DNA of 55,468 bases from Candidatus Amesbacteria bacterium (GTDB lineage: Bacteria; Patescibacteriota; Microgenomatia; CAZETR01; Amesbacteraceae), in assembly GCA_027331445.1 (NCBI GenBank), contig DAHWUD010000004.1:1-55468 (forward strand), written 5' to 3'. This document shows, in pieces, positions 29,490 through 36,772 of this stretch. How positions within the stretch are numbered: position 1 is the stretch's first letter; every line of letters begins with the position of its first letter. Position numbers and translations under genes: made by a program. The notes under the pieces are model-generated. The model was not told the origin of the DNA, searched no databases, and saw only the letters and a list, made by a program, of their open reading frames with translations.

Positions 29490-31241
29490 ATGGACAACCA
29501 AAACTTGGACCATCTTAGACATTCTGCTGCCCATCTACTGGCGGCCGCTGTCACGGAGCTGTGGCCGGAGGCCAAACTAACTCTGGGACCACCGATTGAG
29601 GACGGCTTTTATTACGATATCGATTTTGGTGACGTCAAAATTTCCGAGGCCGATTTACCGGCCATCGAAACCAAAATGCACCAAATTGCCCCCGGTTGGA
29701 AAGGCTTCGCCTCCCAAGAGTTATCCCCGTCCGAGGCCCGGAAAAAATTTGCCGGGAATCCCTATAAATTGGAACTCGTTGAGGAAATCATTTCCAAAAA
29801 AGAACCTATTACTCTCTACACTTCCGGGAACTTCTCCGATCTCTGTCGCGGCGGCCACATCGACTTGGCCCAGGAACCCCTCAACCACTTCAAACTTTTA
29901 AGCGTCGCCGGAGCTTACTGGCGGGGGAGTGAGAAAAATCCCATGTTGACGCGTATTTACGGCACCGTCTGGCCCACCGAAAAAGAATTGGCTGATTATT
30001 TAGCCCGTCAGGAAGAAGCCAAAACCCGCGATCACCGTCTCATCGGCAAAAATCTCAATCTGTTTGTTTTCTCCGACGTTATCGGCAAAGGCCTGCCGCT
30101 TCTTACCCCCAAAGGCGCCACCATCCGCCGGGAACTGGAACGATATGTAGTTGACGAAGAACTTAAACATGGATACCAACCCGTCGTCACCCCACATCTT
30201 GCCAAAACCGACCTTTACAAAACTTCCGGCCACTTCCCGTACTACAAAGATACCATGTACCCGGTTATGAAAGTCGATGAAGAAGAACTCATTCTCCGCC
30301 CCATGACCTGTCCTCACCATTTCATGATCTTCAAATCCCAAACGAGAAGTTACAAAGAGTTACCCATAAAATATGCCGAATTAGCATCCCAATTTAGATA
30401 TGAAAAAAGTGGTGAATTAACGGGGCTAATGCGGGTTCGCACATTTACGTTAACCGACGCTCACATTTTCTGTTCTCCTGAACAGGCAAAATCCGTCATA
30501 TCAGACGTCCTGGATTTAATCCAGGACACCAACTCTGTTCTGGGTCTGAAAAAGGGCGAGGATTACCGATACCGCTTGTCCTTGGGGGACAGGGGAGACA
30601 GTAAAAAATATTACAAAGACGACGTGTCATGGGAGTTTGCCGAAAATGTTCTCCGCAAAATTTTAACAGATCGACACGAGCCGTTCTTTGAAGCCCAAAA
30701 TGAAGCGGCTTTTTACGGACCCAAGATAGACGTCCAGGTCAAAAAAGTAAACGGTCATGAAGAAACGGCTTTCACAGTCCAATACGATTTCGTCATGCCG
30801 TCACGCTTCGAACTTCACTACACAGGCGAAGACGGTCAACTCCACCGACCGATCGTGATTCATCATTCAGTAATTGGCGCTTTCGAGCGCACCATGGCCT
30901 TTCTGATCGAGAAGTTCGGAGGAGCCTTTCCCGCCTGGCTATCCCCGGTTCAGGTCATTGTTCTCCCGATTACCGAAAAACACTCGGAATATGCCGCAGA
31001 TGTTCTGTCCCAACTCAAATCCGCCGGCATCCGGGCCGAGTTGGATGACCGCAACCAGCCCTTAAGCGCCAGAATCCGCGACGCCGAGATGCAGAAAATT
31101 CCTTATATCCTGGCTGTCGGTGACAAAGAAATCGCCGGAAACAGCGTCAGCGTCAGAGAGCGAGGCCGGAAAGCCCAATCCGTCAAACCGGTATCCGAAT
31201 TCATCGCCGAAGTAAAGCATGTTATAATCAACAGAAGCTAG
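29490..31241 (+). CDS. thrS: threonyl-tRNA synthetase without TGS domain
   Basis: 583 residues, against about 640 in usual forms. It starts directly at the editing domain ('HSAAHLLAAAV' HxxxH, later 'CRGGH'), so the N-terminal TGS domain is missing. The class II catalytic core is complete: motif 2 'FRYEKSGELTGLMRVRTFTLTDAHIF', zinc ligands in 'RPMTCPHH' and downstream His, motif 3 'HHSVIGAFERTMAFLIE', then the anticodon-binding domain ('QVIVLPITEKHSEYA'). The stop TAG overlaps the GTG of infC by one base. Confidence 0.95.
   Translation: MDNQNLDHLRHSAAHLLAAAVTELWPEAKLTLGPPIEDGFYYDIDFGDVKISEADLPAIETKMHQIAPGWKGFASQELSPSEARKKFAGNPYKLELVEEIISKKEPITLYTSGNFSDLCRGGHIDLAQEPLNHFKLLSVAGAYWRGSEKNPMLTRIYGTVWPTEKELADYLARQEEAKTRDHRLIGKNLNLFVFSDVIGKGLPLLTPKGATIRRELERYVVDEELKHGYQPVVTPHLAKTDLYKTSGHFPYYKDTMYPVMKVDEEELILRPMTCPHHFMIFKSQTRSYKELPIKYAELASQFRYEKSGELTGLMRVRTFTLTDAHIFCSPEQAKSVISDVLDLIQDTNSVLGLKKGEDYRYRLSLGDRGDSKKYYKDDVSWEFAENVLRKILTDRHEPFFEAQNEAAFYGPKIDVQVKKVNGHEETAFTVQYDFVMPSRFELHYTGEDGQLHRPIVIHHSVIGAFERTMAFLIEKFGGAFPAWLSPVQVIVLPITEKHSEYAADVLSQLKSAGIRAELDDRNQPLSARIRDAEMQKIPYILAVGDKEIAGNSVSVRERGRKAQSVKPVSEFIAEVKHVIINRS
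31220..31228 (+). promoter_or_regulatory. extended -10 before infC
   Basis: TGTTATAAT is a perfect extended -10 inside the last codons of thrS, 12 bases before the infC GTG. It could allow infC and the ribosomal protein genes to be transcribed apart from thrS. Confidence 0.5.
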
Positions 31242-31759
31242 TGAATACACCTTTTTTCAGGATTAACTACCAAATCCAAAGTAAAGAAGTCAGACTTTTA
31301 CGGGCGGATGGCACACAGATCGGGGTTGTCACCCGGGAAGACGCTTTAGCCCAGGCGCACGCCGCAGCTACCGACCTGGTCGAGATTGCCCCCAACGCCA
31401 AACCCCCCGTCGCCAAGCTCATAGACTACAAAAAATTCAAATATCAGCTGGCCAAAAAAGAGCAGGCCGCCAAGGCCTCCGCCAAAAAAGTCGATCTCAA
31501 GGAAATCCGGCTGACTCCTTTCATGGCCGAGAATGACTTCCAGGTCAAACTCAATCGCGGCCGGGAGTTTTTGGGCGAAGGTCACAAAGTCCGCCTCAAT
31601 GTCCGCTTCGTCGGCCGCCAGCTCGGCCACAAGGAATTCGGCGATCAGATGATGCAAAAAGCTTTTGCCGCCTTGGCTGACATCGCCTCCGTGGACCAGC
31701 ACCCCAAATGGGTCGGCCGCCAGTACCTGGCCACCCTCACTCCTAGTAAAAAGACCTGA
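31241..31759 (+). CDS. infC: translation initiation factor IF-3
   Basis: 172 residues. N-domain 'YQIQSKEVRLLRADGTQIGVVTREDALAQA' and the linker 'DLVEIAPNAKPPVAKLIDYKKFKYQLAKKE' are typical; the C-domain has 'KEIRLTPFMAENDFQVKLNRGREFLGEGHKVRLNVRFVGRQLGH'. It binds the 30S subunit and checks initiator tRNA. The start is GTG. In many bacteria infC uses a rare start for autoregulation; here only GTG is seen. It sits in the conserved order thrS-infC-rpmI-rplT. Confidence 0.95.
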   Translation: MNTPFFRINYQIQSKEVRLLRADGTQIGVVTREDALAQAHAAATDLVEIAPNAKPPVAKLIDYKKFKYQLAKKEQAAKASAKKVDLKEIRLTPFMAENDFQVKLNRGREFLGEGHKVRLNVRFVGRQLGHKEFGDQMMQKAFAALADIASVDQHPKWVGRQYLATLTPSKKT

Positions 31760-31782
31760 TCTCCGGTATAATAACTCCCGTC

Positions 31783-31977
31783 ATGAAAGCCAAATCCAGA
31801 AAGTCGATTTCCCGTCGTTTCAAGGTTACGGGAAGCGGTAAAATCACCCGCCGCGTGGCTTTCGGCCGCCATTTGCGCCGCAACAAGTCCCGCACCCAAA
31901 CCCGGAAATATAAAAAATCCGTCTTAGTCACCGGTAAAATCGCCCGCCGGGTTAAACGCCTCATGGCGATTGCCTAA
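31783..31977 (+). CDS. rpmI: 50S ribosomal protein L35
   Basis: 64 residues, very basic, beginning 'MKAKSRKSISRRFKVTGSGKI' and containing 'HLRRNKSRTQTRKYKKSVLV', the L35 pattern. TATAAT at 31767-31772 may be an internal promoter. It precedes rplT by 5 bases. Confidence 0.95.
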   Translation: MKAKSRKSISRRFKVTGSGKITRRVAFGRHLRRNKSRTQTRKYKKSVLVTGKIARRVKRLMAIA

Positions 31978-31982
31978 ATCAT

Positions 31983-32330
31983 ATGCGCGTCAAATCTCCC
32001 CGTCGTCAGCGTCACAATCAAGTTTTGGCTTTGGCCAAAGGTTACCGCATGTCCCGTCATCGCTGGTACCGGGTGGCCCACGAAGCCGTCATCCATGCCG
32101 GCCAGTACGCCTTCGCCGGACGGAAAATCCGCCGCCGCGACCTGCGCCTTCTCTGGATCTCCCGCATCAACGCCGCCCTCAAAAACCAGGGCGTCCGTTA
32201 CAGCAACTTTATTGCCGCCGCCAAAACCAAATCCATCCAACTGGACCGCAAGATCCTCTCAGACCTCGCCACCAACCAACCCAACGTCTTTGATAAAGTG
32301 GTCAAAGCCGCTGGTTTTAATTCCAAGTAG
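31983..32330 (+). CDS. rplT: 50S ribosomal protein L20
   Basis: 115 residues with the L20 signature 'RHNQVLALAKGYRMSRHRWYRVAHEAVIHAGQYAFAGRKIRRRDLRLLWISRINAA'. It is essential for early 50S assembly and, in several bacteria, represses its own operon. An intrinsic terminator follows at 32370. Confidence 0.97.
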   Translation: MRVKSPRRQRHNQVLALAKGYRMSRHRWYRVAHEAVIHAGQYAFAGRKIRRRDLRLLWISRINAALKNQGVRYSNFIAAAKTKSIQLDRKILSDLATNQPNVFDKVVKAAGFNSK

Positions 32331-32369
32331 GTCTGCACGCCGTCCTGGTGTGTGGGTCTACTCCTTATT

Positions 32370-32392
32370 CTCCCCGAAAGGGGAGTTTTTTT
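32370..32392 (+). terminator. intrinsic terminator after rplT
   Basis: CTCCCC-GAAA-GGGGAG followed by seven T, a textbook terminator with a GNRA tetraloop. Confidence 0.92.
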
Positions 32393-32415
32393 ATGTTTGA
32401 GAGAAGGTGAAAAAT

Positions 32416-32688
32416 ATGACCGTAGAAAACAAAATCATTTCCGCGCAGGCAGAGGCTTACAACCTGGGTTGGCTTTATGCCGACAAGGGCATCGTATTAC
32501 ATCTCCTTGAGAGACATCTGCACGAGCTAAAAGCCCAGGGAGCCTCGTTGTCAGATCCTGATCGCAAAGAGCTGGTTAAGGCTATCAAAACTGTGAAACA
32601 CGATAGGTACCAACTCCCTCAGCATGAATCACCTCAACCCAAACTCGATCAAGGATACGGAGAACCTTGGCATGGGAACCCAATTTAA
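32416..32688 (+). CDS. hypothetical protein
   Basis: 90 residues from ATG 32416, preceded by GAAGGTGA; the in-frame GTG 32407 belongs to that ribosome site. Helical N-terminal half ('AYNLGWLYADKGIVLHLLERHLHELKAQG') and a Pro/Gln-rich tail. It is not recognised. It shares the GAAGGTGA-type leader with the small gene at 27673. Confidence 0.55.
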   Translation: MTVENKIISAQAEAYNLGWLYADKGIVLHLLERHLHELKAQGASLSDPDRKELVKAIKTVKHDRYQLPQHESPQPKLDQGYGEPWHGNPI

Positions 32689-32699
32689 GGGTTTATCGT

Positions 32700-32727
32700 C
32701 CCGATTACTAAAAAAATGGTAATCGGG
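32700..32727. terminator. long hairpin, possible bidirectional terminator
   Basis: CCCGATTAC and GTAATCGGG form a perfect 9-bp stem with an A-rich loop. The loop A-run is a T-run on the other strand. No T-run follows on the plus strand, so termination here is uncertain. It separates the small gene from the alaX-pheS promoter. Confidence 0.5.
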
Positions 32728-32765
32728 ATCATTAAGCCCTAAACTTATGTATAATTAAGAAAATT

Positions 32766-34574
32766 ATGCAGACCAAACCTCTTTATCTTGACAATTCTTA
32801 TCAAAAAACCTGCAGTGCCAAAATATTGGACGTCCAGTCTGACGGGAAAAATAAAGTCATAATCTTAGATCAGACCATTTTTTACCCCGAAGGGGGAGGC
32901 CAGCCTTCTGATCAGGGTGTTATCAAAAATTCGTCCGGAACTCTAAAAGTTGAACAGGTTTTACTGAAAGATCAAAACATTGTTCACATTGGCAAACTGG
33001 AAGGCAAACTTGAACCAGATCAGGAGGTTAAATGTGAAATCGACTGGGACAGAAGATACAAAAATATGCAAGTGCATAGCGCCGGACACGTAATTCATGA
33101 AGCTGTAAAATATTTACTCCCTGACAGCTTCCCAGTTGAAGCCAAACATGGCAAAAATGCTTATCTTAAATATCAGGGCCAAATCGAAAAGACCCTGGAA
33201 CACCGTATTCTTGAAAAAGCCAATGCTATTATTCACGCCAAACTTCCCATTTTTACCGAATTTGTCAGTCTGGAAGAACTAAAAAAAAGATCTCCCTGGG
33301 TTCCTCCCCATCTACCCACCAATAAACCACTTCGAATAATGTGGATAGCGAATTTTCCCCCCATTCCAGACGGCGGGACTCAACTAAAAAACACAGAGGA
33401 AATTCCCGGCATCTCCGAGGTTAATATTTCTCATGAAGCAGAAGACACCCTGGTTAATTACAAAATTAACTCCTCAACAAATAAGGAAAAACCGGTATTT
33501 TCATACTCGATTCAAACCAAATTTGACCACACAGTTTTACAAAATCTTAAAAACGAAGCTCTGGCCATGATTATGGGTGCTTCTGACGCAGGAGAATTAG
33601 AACGTCTGCGTATCCAGTATCTGGGTAAATCCGGACAGCTGGCCGAAGTTGCCAAACAGCTAAAAAATCTTGATCCCGCCCAAAAAGCTGAGATTGGTGT
33701 GCTGTTCAATGACGTAAAAACGGCGATTACCGACGCGCTGGGGCCGAGTTTAAAAATTAAAAACCTGACTGCCGGCAGACACGATTTAACCCCAAAAATT
33801 TTAAAGCCTGATCCGACTCTTCCCGGCATCCCCCGGCCCCTCGGACATCTGCACCCGGTCACCCAGGCCATCACCGAAATTTCCGACATTTTCGCCAAAA
33901 TCGGTTTTACCCGCGTTCGCTATCCGGAAGTGGAATGGGACTGGTATGCCTTCGGCGCCCTGAACTTTCCGGAGGGCCACCCCGCCCGCGATGACTGGGA
34001 AACTTTCTTTGTCGACGCCCCGGCCGACCCCAAACTGGGAAAAATGCTTTTGACTCCGCACACCAGCAGCGGCCAGATCCGGGAAATGGAAACCACCCGC
34101 ACCCCTCCGATCCGCATGGTCAACATCGCCAAATGTTACCGCCGCCAGTCAGACGTCTCCCATACCGTCATGTTTCACCAGTTTGAGGGCCTGGTTATCG
34201 ACAAAGGCATCAATATCACCAACCTCAGAGGCACCATCGAATACTTCGTCAAAAGTTTCTTCGGTCCCGACCGCACCTCCCGCCTGCGGCCGTATCATTT
34301 TCAATTCACCGAACCGTCATTTGAAGTCGATATCAGCTGCGGTATTTGCAACGGCCGCGGCTGCAAGCTCTGCAAAGAGGGCTGGCTGGAACTGGGCGGC
34401 TCCGGCCTAGTTCATCCCGCCGTCCTGACCGCCGGCGGAATTGATCCTGCCGTTTATTCCGGTTTTGCCTTCGGTTGGGGAGTCGAGCGCTGTTACATGA
34501 TGAAATCCGGCACCAAAATTGACGATATGCGCCTGTTATATGACAACGATATCCGCTTCCTAAATCAGTTCTGA
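32766..34574 (+). CDS. pheS: AlaX-like domain fused to phenylalanyl-tRNA synthetase alpha
   Basis: 602 residues. Residues 1-235 are AlaX/AlaRS-editing-like: 'FYPEGGGQPSDQG' (39-51) and 'HSAGH' (104-108), two of the four zinc ligands. The other pair, normally CGGTH, is 'DGGTQ' (202-206), so Cys and His are lost. From about 252 a normal PheS follows: coiled-coil arm, 'FHQFEGLVIDKG' (motif 2), 'CGICNGRGCKLCKEGWLELGGSGLVHP' and motif 3 'GFAFGWGVERCYMM'. The N-terminal part is more AT-rich than the PheS part, which suggests a recent joining. TATAAT at 32750-32755 is its -10. pheT follows after 54 bases. Confidence 0.88.
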   Translation: MQTKPLYLDNSYQKTCSAKILDVQSDGKNKVIILDQTIFYPEGGGQPSDQGVIKNSSGTLKVEQVLLKDQNIVHIGKLEGKLEPDQEVKCEIDWDRRYKNMQVHSAGHVIHEAVKYLLPDSFPVEAKHGKNAYLKYQGQIEKTLEHRILEKANAIIHAKLPIFTEFVSLEELKKRSPWVPPHLPTNKPLRIMWIANFPPIPDGGTQLKNTEEIPGISEVNISHEAEDTLVNYKINSSTNKEKPVFSYSIQTKFDHTVLQNLKNEALAMIMGASDAGELERLRIQYLGKSGQLAEVAKQLKNLDPAQKAEIGVLFNDVKTAITDALGPSLKIKNLTAGRHDLTPKILKPDPTLPGIPRPLGHLHPVTQAITEISDIFAKIGFTRVRYPEVEWDWYAFGALNFPEGHPARDDWETFFVDAPADPKLGKMLLTPHTSSGQIREMETTRTPPIRMVNIAKCYRRQSDVSHTVMFHQFEGLVIDKGINITNLRGTIEYFVKSFFGPDRTSRLRPYHFQFTEPSFEVDISCGICNGRGCKLCKEGWLELGGSGLVHPAVLTAGGIDPAVYSGFAFGWGVERCYMMKSGTKIDDMRLLYDNDIRFLNQF

Positions 34575-34577
34575 TTG

Positions 34578-34610
34578 TTCCCCCTCTTGGATTAAGAGGG
34601 GGCTAGGGAG
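34578..34610 (+). repeat. palindromic repeat element, copy A
   Basis: TTCCCCCTCTT, 7 bases, AAGAGGGGG, then CTAGGGAG. It has the same plan as the copies at 49202-49238 and 49668-49705 and lies between pheS and pheT. Confidence 0.6.
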
Positions 34611-34628
34611 CGTAACCTATAAATAACT

Positions 34629-36467
34629 ATGAATATTCTCATTCCCGATTCCTGGCTGCGTGAGTATTTGGACACCGATGCCACCCCCCAGCAAATCCAG
34701 GAAGACCTGTCTCTTTGCGGTCCGTCAGTCGAAAGGCTGATCTCCGCCGGCTCCGATTTTATCTATGACATCGAAGTCACCACCAACCGCGTCGACTGCA
34801 TGTCCATCCTGGGCATCGCCCGCGAAGCCGCCGCCATCCTGCCGGAATTCGGCCATCCCGCCAAACTTATTTCCGACCCGCTGTCGACCCCACCCAAATT
34901 GGCCACCGTCACCCAAGTCGATTATTTATCCGTAAAGCTCGATCCCTACCTTTGTCCCCGCTTCAGCGCCGTTCTCATCCGCGGCGTGACCGTCAAGCCC
35001 TCGCCGCCGGATCTGGCCGCTAAGTTAACCAAAGCCGGCCTGCGCCCCATCAATAACCTCATCGACGTCACCAATTTACTGATGCACGAATTAGGCCAAC
35101 CTCTCCATGTTTTTGATTACGACAAAATTTCCGGCCGGCAAATGGTCTTACGGGCCAGTCGTCCCGGGGAAACCCTCACTACCCTGGACCACAAAACCCA
35201 TACTCTTCCCGGCGGCGATATTGTGATTGCGGATGGCTCGGGCGAACTGATTGACCTATGCGGCATCATGGGCGGCCTCAACTCCTCCGTCACCGATACC
35301 ACCCGAAATGTCCTGCTCTTCGTTCAAACTTACGCCAAAAACCCCATCCGCGCCACTTCCATGGCTCTGGGTCACCGCACCGCCGCCGCCGTGTTGTTCG
35401 AGAAAGGTCTCCCTACCGAGCAGGTGCTGCCGGTACTGAAAATTGCCTCCCGTCTGATTACCAGACTGGCCGGCGGCAAAATCGCGGCGTCTGTCCTCGA
35501 TCGCCTCTTTGCCCCCGAAACTCCGGCAACACTTACGCTAACCACCCCGCTTCACACTCTGGCTTCCCGGCTGATGGGCGTCCCGGTCAATTCATCACAG
35601 ACGGCGGACATTCTCAAACGCCTCAACTTTCATCTCTCCTCCCAAACTTCGGTCCGTATTCCCTTCTATCGCAAATTCGACATCACCATCCCCGAAGACC
35701 TGGTCGAAGAAATCGCCCGTCTCGTGGGCTACCACAATCTGCCTCCCGTGCTCATGGCCGGCGAGCTGCCTTCGCCCCGTCCGGACCGCACCTTTTATTG
35801 GGAAAACCGGATCAAAACCGCCCTTAAATATTTTGGTTTTACCGAAGTTTATTCTTATTCCCTGATCCCGGACGGCCCCGGTCTCCGGCTCAAAAATCCG
35901 CTTTCGGAAGAATGGGTCTGTCTGCGGACGGAACTCAATTCCTCCCATCACCGCCTCCTATACCAAAATTCCGGCCGGGCGGACGTTTTAAATTTCTTTG
36001 AAATCGCCCACGTTTACCTACCCCGACCGGGTCGCTTGCCCGAGGAACAAATGCGGCTGATTGTCTCCACCAATAACTCCGACTACTCTTTTATTAAAGG
36101 CGTCTGCGAAACCCTGCTTCTGGATCTAGGCATTACCAATTTTCCGCCCGCCATTCAGTCTCTGCCGGACATGTTGTACTGGGAAATTCCCACCTCCGAA
36201 ATTCTCTCCCGGGCCACCGACAAAAAAACTTACCGTCCCATTTCCAAATTTACGCCCATCATAGAGGACATCAATCTTCCTCATACCGGTAAATATTCCG
36301 ATTTGATTAATAAAATTAAATCCGTCAGCCCGCTTATTTCCACAGTCAGCCTCGTCGACAACTACCAAAACAAACTTACCCTCCGCCTGACCTTCCATTC
36401 TCCCGACCGCCAACTCAGCAACGCCGATGTCGCCCCCTTGCGCTCCAAACTCCAGTCTATTTCTTAA
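34629..36467 (+). CDS. pheT: phenylalanyl-tRNA synthetase beta, short form
   Basis: 612 residues, against about 800 in E. coli. The N-terminus ('MNILIPDSWLREYLD...DIEVTTNRVDCMSILGIAREAAAIL') goes straight into B1 without the OB-fold (EMAP-like) tRNA-binding insertion. The B3/B4 editing domain ('GLRPINNLIDVTNLLMHELGQPLHVFDYDKI' and 'LCGIMGG'), B5 and catalytic-like domains, and a C-terminal FDX-ACB domain ('EDINLPHTGKYSDLINKIKSVSP...LTLRLTFHSPDRQLSNADV') are present. It forms the alpha2-beta2 enzyme with PheS and clears Tyr-tRNA-Phe. Its 3' end overlaps the converging gene by 11 bases. Confidence 0.92.
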   Translation: MNILIPDSWLREYLDTDATPQQIQEDLSLCGPSVERLISAGSDFIYDIEVTTNRVDCMSILGIAREAAAILPEFGHPAKLISDPLSTPPKLATVTQVDYLSVKLDPYLCPRFSAVLIRGVTVKPSPPDLAAKLTKAGLRPINNLIDVTNLLMHELGQPLHVFDYDKISGRQMVLRASRPGETLTTLDHKTHTLPGGDIVIADGSGELIDLCGIMGGLNSSVTDTTRNVLLFVQTYAKNPIRATSMALGHRTAAAVLFEKGLPTEQVLPVLKIASRLITRLAGGKIAASVLDRLFAPETPATLTLTTPLHTLASRLMGVPVNSSQTADILKRLNFHLSSQTSVRIPFYRKFDITIPEDLVEEIARLVGYHNLPPVLMAGELPSPRPDRTFYWENRIKTALKYFGFTEVYSYSLIPDGPGLRLKNPLSEEWVCLRTELNSSHHRLLYQNSGRADVLNFFEIAHVYLPRPGRLPEEQMRLIVSTNNSDYSFIKGVCETLLLDLGITNFPPAIQSLPDMLYWEIPTSEILSRATDKKTYRPISKFTPIIEDINLPHTGKYSDLINKIKSVSPLISTVSLVDNYQNKLTLRLTFHSPDRQLSNADVAPLRSKLQSIS

Positions 36468-36771
36468 TTCCCTTCGGAAAACTGTCAAACATCCTGTCAA
36501 TAAATAACAAAGCTGGCGCCAAAACTTCTGCTTCCCCCCGATGAATTGTCTGAAATTTATCCCTGGCATCACAAAACTCTACTGTATCAGTGTTACGGAA
36601 AAAATGGTTCCTGATTGCCCACCATTCACCCAGGACTCTTTCTTCATTTGCCTCCAACTCGTTTTTCTGCAGCACCCGCCTGCGCACTGTTATCAGGGCC
36701 ACGTCCACATCATTCACGAACGCTTCCGCTACTCTCTCCTGGTAGGTTGGTCTTCTTATGGAACGAGACAT
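36457..36771 (-). CDS. hypothetical small protein after PBP1A
   Basis: 104 residues from ATG 36771 (MSRSIRRPTYQERVAEAF), soluble and rich in Arg, Glu and Phe. It begins 1 base after the PBP stop, so it is probably co-expressed with it. No family is recognised. Its end overlaps pheT by 11 bases on the opposite strand. Confidence 0.5.
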   Translation of the reverse strand: MSRSIRRPTYQERVAEAFVNDVDVALITVRRRVLQKNELEANEERVLGEWWAIRNHFFRNTDTVEFCDARDKFQTIHRGEAEVLAPALLFIDRMFDSFPKGIKK

Positions 36772-36772
36772 C

